From contig JAJFMI010000167.1 in the NCBI GenBank assembly GCA_021772235.1, positions 1-9,193 of the forward strand: a stretch of DNA of 9,193 nucleotides, read 5' to 3'. Positions 6,649 through 9,193 of the stretch are shown one piece after another (the first letter of the stretch is position 1; each line of letters starts with the position of its first letter). The position numbers and the translations under genes were made by a program. The DNA comes from Chlamydiota bacterium (GTDB lineage Bacteria > Chlamydiota > Chlamydiia > Chlamydiales > JAJFMI01). The notes beneath the pieces were generated by a model. The model was not told the origin of the DNA, ran no database searches, and worked only from the letters and a program-made list of their open reading frames with translations.

Positions 6649-7446
6649 TTATGGCAACAAGAGACCAACGCCAGCCAATATCAATGCAACAGCAAAGATT
6701 CTTCTCAAAATTTGTGTTGGAAGCTTATGTGCAAAGTGCGCGCCAATAGGAGCAAAAATTGGCGCCAAAACACCAATGATCAATAAAGAGGGTAGATATA
6801 CAAAACCAAACTGACCCGGAACATCTGCTAGGTAATTTAGTCCGTAAATTAAAAAGCTGACCGTTCCTACAATTGCAATCATAAGCCCTGTTGAAGCGGC
6901 GGTGCCAACTGAAGCACGCAGAGGTAAACCAATAAGATGCAAAAGCGGCACCATAATCAGACCACCACCGATTCCTAAAAGAGCTGAAACTGAGCTCACT
7001 CCAAAACCAATGCAAACATAAAGCCACCATTTGCGCACTTTACCATGCTCCTCTACCTTATGCTTGCTGCGCAAAAAATGCAGACCGACAAGAATCACGA
7101 AAATCCCAAAAATCAATTGTAGAGTAGGGGAGGGGATGAGTTTTGCAATATAAGCGCCCAAAATAGCCCCCGGTACAATCCCCATTCCCAACATCGGATA
7201 AATCGACCAAACTACCCCTTTTTTACGATGATGTGCATACGTTGAACTCGAGCTTGTTAAAATCATGCAAGCAAGAGAAGTTCCAATCGCCAAATGCATA
7301 ACCTCATTGGGATCAACGCCTAAAATAGCAAATATTGCAACTAAGCAAGGGGTTGTGACAACACCACCGCCAATACCAAGAAGACCAGCTAAAGATCCTG
7401 CTAAAATACCCGTTAAAGCAAGTAGAATGTAGGGGAGAAATTCCAT
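6649..7446 (-). CDS. TauE/SafE (DUF81) family membrane permease
   Basis: This 265-residue protein is almost entirely hydrophobic, with about eight membrane segments and the internal twofold repeat typical of TauE/SafE proteins. LLGIGGGVVTTPCL (22-35) opens the first half and LLGIGGGLIMVPLL (156-169) the second. After each comes a conserved GTS or GTAAST segment (55-57 and 181-186). Family members are proposed to export sulfite, sulfoacetate or related organosulfur anions across the inner membrane; no sulfur genes adjoin it here, so the substrate is open. The frame runs on to 7521, but that extension would overlap the divergent gene at 7499. The ATG at 7446 has AGGA five bases upstream and begins right before the first membrane segment. 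It may be co-transcribed with the downstream MFS pump. Confidence 0.92.
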   Translation of the reverse strand: MEFLPYILLALTGILAGSLAGLLGIGGGVVTTPCLVAIFAILGVDPNEVMHLAIGTSLACMILTSSSSTYAHHRKKGVVWSIYPMLGMGIVPGAILGAYIAKLIPSPTLQLIFGIFVILVGLHFLRSKHKVEEHGKVRKWWLYVCIGFGVSSVSALLGIGGGLIMVPLLHLIGLPLRASVGTAASTGLMIAIVGTVSFLIYGLNYLADVPGQFGFVYLPSLLIIGVLAPIFAPIGAHFAHKLPTQILRRIFAVALILAGVGLLLP

Positions 7447-7447
7447 A

Positions 7448-7476
7448 TTGATCCTATAATGAACTTTTGATATACT
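7448..7476 (+). promoter_or_regulatory. candidate sigma-70-like promoter of the 7499 gene
   Basis: TTGATC (7448-7453) and TATACT (7471-7476) are separated by 17 bp in the 52-bp divergent gap between the TauE-like gene and the small membrane protein. Transcription would start near 7483, giving a leader of about 16 nt before the ATG at 7499. Confidence 0.45.
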
Positions 7477-7498
7477 ATACCTGAACAAGAGATAAAGT

Positions 7499-7957
7499 AT
7501 GAATTTGAAGGGGTTTGGCACTGGGTGTGCATGTGGGGCAATAATAGGCTCGGCAAGTACACTTTTTTTTGTAAAAAGGAATTATCCAGCAGTTTTTCAA
7601 GAATTGATGAAACAAGTCGGAGAGGCTCATCCAAAAATCGTTAGCTGTTTTTCAGGAAAAAAAATCACACAAATCGGTAAAGACTATCCTCTAAAAGTTC
7701 GTGTATGTACATATACAGCAATTGGTCTACCAATATTGTGTTCAGTTCCTTTCATAATCGGAGCAATTCAAGAGTATAATTCAGCGCCTAACTCGCACTT
7801 AAGTCGAGCTGATTGTCTTAAGCGAACTTGGAAGAAGAGCACAGATATGAAAAATAACGACTTTCCAGTACTTATTCTAGGTGGTGGTTTTTTTTACGGG
7901 GCGTTATCAGGTCTCGCCGCTTTTTATTTAAACGGATGGAAATTTTCACCAAAGTAA
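7499..7957 (+). CDS. small membrane protein of unknown function
   Basis: I do not recognise this 152-residue protein. It has three hydrophobic stretches likely to cross the membrane: roughly 5-25 (glycine/alanine/serine rich, with GCACGAIIGSAS), 69-91 and 122-145 (ILGGGFFYGALSGLAAFY, with GxxxG spacing that often packs helices). A basic, charged segment lies between the first two, and a hydrophilic loop with Lys/Arg between the second and third. The N-terminal stretch could instead be an uncleaved signal. AGAG lies upstream of the ATG, and a good promoter precedes it at 7448-7476. It is divergent from the TauE-like gene and converges on the isomerase gene with a 14-bp gap. No function can be assigned. 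Confidence 0.65.
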   Translation: MNLKGFGTGCACGAIIGSASTLFFVKRNYPAVFQELMKQVGEAHPKIVSCFSGKKITQIGKDYPLKVRVCTYTAIGLPILCSVPFIIGAIQEYNSAPNSHLSRADCLKRTWKKSTDMKNNDFPVLILGGGFFYGALSGLAAFYLNGWKFSPK

Positions 7958-7971
7958 ATTTGCCCCTTCAT

Positions 7972-8340
7972 TCAAACAGAACCAGGAAACTTAAAATAGA
8001 AATCCCGATCGAATTCATCGACGTGGATGGTGATCTGCAGATCTTGGTTTTTTAGACTTTCAGCAAATTCGTTTTTGAAAAGAGCGACTAGAGCAACACC
8101 TAACTCTTTCTTTGTCTCAGAGCTCCTTCCAGAGGCTAAAAGGACATGGAGGTGGACGAAGGCTTCGTTAGGTCTGCCAGCACCCGTTAAATAAGTCGTT
8201 TTTTTGGTGGCGCGGCTTTTACACGCTTTAGGATCTGCTTTAGCGATTTCTGCAAGAAGTTGATGGCATTTACCAAAAAACCCGTGGAAGTCCGGTTCAT
8301 CAAGAAGATTGTCTGTGTACTCTAAAAACAGGTGAGGCAT
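7972..8340 (-). CDS. 5-carboxymethyl-2-hydroxymuconate isomerase-like tautomerase
   Basis: This 122-residue protein matches the CHMI (HpcD/HpaF) family of the tautomerase superfamily, whose founding member isomerises 5-carboxymethyl-2-hydroxymuconate in homoprotocatechuate degradation and is about 126 residues long. It begins MPHLFLEYTDN, like E. coli MPHFIVECSDN, so Pro2 becomes the catalytic N-terminal proline after Met removal. Also shared are KSR (41-43), AFVHLHVLLASGRS (60-73, with the active-site-type Arg72) and the following SETK. The frame continues upstream to a TTG at 8403 and an ATG at 8352, but only the ATG at 8340 leaves the proline at the N terminus. The nearby AGGA is unusually close (2 nt). 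No other aromatic catabolism gene is in view, so the substrate here may differ. Confidence 0.85.
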   Translation of the reverse strand: MPHLFLEYTDNLLDEPDFHGFFGKCHQLLAEIAKADPKACKSRATKKTTYLTGAGRPNEAFVHLHVLLASGRSSETKKELGVALVALFKNEFAESLKNQDLQITIHVDEFDRDFYFKFPGSV

Positions 8341-8375
8341 AATCCTATTCATAAAATCTTCATATTTATTGGTCA

Positions 8376-8403
8376 ATACTATAAAAGTGTAGATGTTGCT
8401 CAA
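8376..8403 (-). promoter_or_regulatory. candidate promoter of the isomerase-like gene
   Basis: On the minus strand TTGAGC (plus positions 8398-8403) and TAGTAT (8376-8381) are separated by 16 bp. Transcription would begin near 8369, about 29 nt before the ATG at 8340. This placement supports the short protein start and excludes the longer reading frame that begins at 8403. Confidence 0.35.
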
Positions 8404-8415
8404 AAAGGATAGGCC

Positions 8416-8685
8416 ATGTCGAGTGTCGGAAAAACAAGTTCAGGTGAGAAGAATAGAGAACAAATGATTGCTGCGGCAGCAGAGATCAGAACCTCTTTAA
8501 GAGAATTTGGAATGAATTTTGCGAGAGAACAAATTTATCAAAATAGATTGGGGGAGACCTTTCCAGTTTCTGCAATTTCTCTGGAGATGGATGAGAAAAA
8601 AGCTGAAATGGAAAGTGCGCAGACGTGTTATTGCATCGCGTTTGTTATCGTTGGTGTTGCGGCGTGTGTTCTGTGGGGAGTGTGA
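8416..8685 (+). CDS. small protein with a C-terminal membrane anchor
   Basis: I do not recognise this 89-residue protein. Residues 1-12 are Ser/Gly/Lys rich, 14-47 look like a charged amphipathic helix, 58-68 are highly charged, and 71-89 (CYCIAFVIVGVAACVLWGV) form a single hydrophobic segment ending at the C terminus. That makes it look like a tail-anchored protein with its bulk in the cytosol. Two Cys lie at the start of the anchor. The start is supported by AAGGA six bases before the ATG. It is divergent from the isomerase-like gene. A secreted or host-targeted role is possible in an intracellular bacterium but nothing here proves it. Confidence 0.6.
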   Translation: MSSVGKTSSGEKNREQMIAAAAEIRTSLREFGMNFAREQIYQNRLGETFPVSAISLEMDEKKAEMESAQTCYCIAFVIVGVAACVLWGV

Positions 8686-8761
8686 ATCTCCATAGTGTAG
8701 CAACGTCGGATAATGTAGCTTATGTATGATTACAGGTCTTTTACCAATGGTTTTAATATCG

Positions 8762-9121
8762 TCAAACGGTCTGCTTTAGATGTAATGAATATTCTTCTAT
8801 CGCCTTAAGTTTTTCCATGTTCATCAAGTTGGCATCGTTAGGACTTTGCTCTTCTAGGTAATTCGTTAACCCTTCAAGTTGTTGATTCACGCTGTCAACA
8901 TCACTATTCTTATCAATTAATAGGGATAATTTATTTTTGTTTTCATCTGTTTGATCAAGCAAGTAAATGAGAGCCATCAGTTGAATTGCGGTAATATTCC
9001 AAAGGATTGGTTTATCGATCGTATGTTTACTGAAACGTTCGCAAAAATGCTCATCTTTTGTAGGTATTTTGCGTTTGTTGAAATCAACGGATAAGCCGAT
9101 GATTTTTGTAAATGTCTCCAT
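8762..9121 (-). CDS. hypothetical cytosolic protein, possibly continuing past the window edge
   Basis: I do not recognise this protein (119 residues from the ATG at 9121). It is hydrophilic and probably mostly helical. A short hydrophobic patch is at NITAIQLMALIYLLD (42-56), followed by an acidic, Asn/Gln-rich second half and a charged C-terminal helix. The ATG has AGGG seven bases upstream, which favours it. The frame is open all the way to 9193 with only a TTG at 9154, so a longer protein entering from the right cannot be excluded. It converges on the 8416 gene with 76 bp between them, in which I see no clear terminator. Confidence 0.55.
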   Translation of the reverse strand: METFTKIIGLSVDFNKRKIPTKDEHFCERFSKHTIDKPILWNITAIQLMALIYLLDQTDENKNKLSLLIDKNSDVDSVNQQLEGLTNYLEEQSPNDANLMNMEKLKAIEEYSLHLKQTV

Positions 9122-9193
9122 CTTTGAACCCTGGTGCAAAACGCGGAAAAGCAATCGGTTTGGATTGGCAATCTGGTGCCCAAATTGTTCCGC

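Noticed and set aside
6653..7390. Repeated GIGGG-coding segments
   Set aside because: They are the normal internal twofold repeat of the TauE/SafE fold, not a DNA repeat.
7447..7521. N-terminal extension of the TauE-like protein
   Set aside because: It would overlap the divergent gene and its promoter; the ATG at 7446 has its own ribosome site and sits at the first membrane segment.
8341..8403. N-terminal extension of the isomerase-like protein
   Set aside because: It would bury the catalytic N-terminal proline and begins at a TTG that coincides with a likely -35 box.
1..9193. Insertion sequence or transposon as carrier of the pump duplication
   Set aside because: I saw no transposase fragment, terminal inverted repeats or target-site duplications around either pump.

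Overview
The window is a 9.2 kb stretch of moderately low-GC bacterial DNA carrying eleven genes I can support, on both strands and mostly in short or divergent units. There are no RNA genes, CRISPR array or recognisable transposase. The gene families (NAD-malic enzyme, two Bcr/CflA-type drug pumps, a TauE/SafE permease, an orphan 5-carboxymethyl-2-hydroxymuconate isomerase, small membrane proteins without known relatives) and the base composition suggest a Gram-negative bacterium. An environmental chlamydia (Parachlamydiales) or a Legionella-like intracellular gammaproteobacterium would fit, but nothing in the sequence settles this.

Layout. Positions 12-1673 (+) encode a complete NAD-dependent malic enzyme, followed by a small basic protein of unknown function (1715-2185, +). 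A hairpin-rich gap (2187-2319) separates it from the first MFS pump (2320-3525, -). Only 31 bp away and divergent is an alpha/beta hydrolase (3557-4354, +), whose 3' end overlaps that of a SAM-dependent methyltransferase (4328-5089, -). A 248 bp non-coding stretch follows. It holds a nested inverted repeat and a broken copy of the 3' end of the 1715-2185 gene. That broken copy runs into a second MFS pump (5338-6558, -), a close paralogue of the first. Next come a TauE/SafE family permease (6649-7446, -), a small membrane protein (7499-7957, +), the isomerase homologue (7972-8340, -), a small tail-anchored-looking protein (8416-8685, +) and an unrecognised protein near the right edge (8762-9121, -, possibly continuing off the window).

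How the parts relate. The pair of pumps brackets the hydrolase-methyltransferase pair. Pump, hydrolase and methyltransferase may form a small module that modifies and exports a small molecule, but this rests on neighbourhood only. Each pump has at its 3' side a copy of the same short segment: once as the end of an intact gene, once as a frameshifted remnant. The locus therefore grew by duplication. The notable point is that 57 bp of that segment are identical between the copies although the pump genes have diverged substantially. This suggests recent conversion or transfer, or a constrained, hairpin-forming element.
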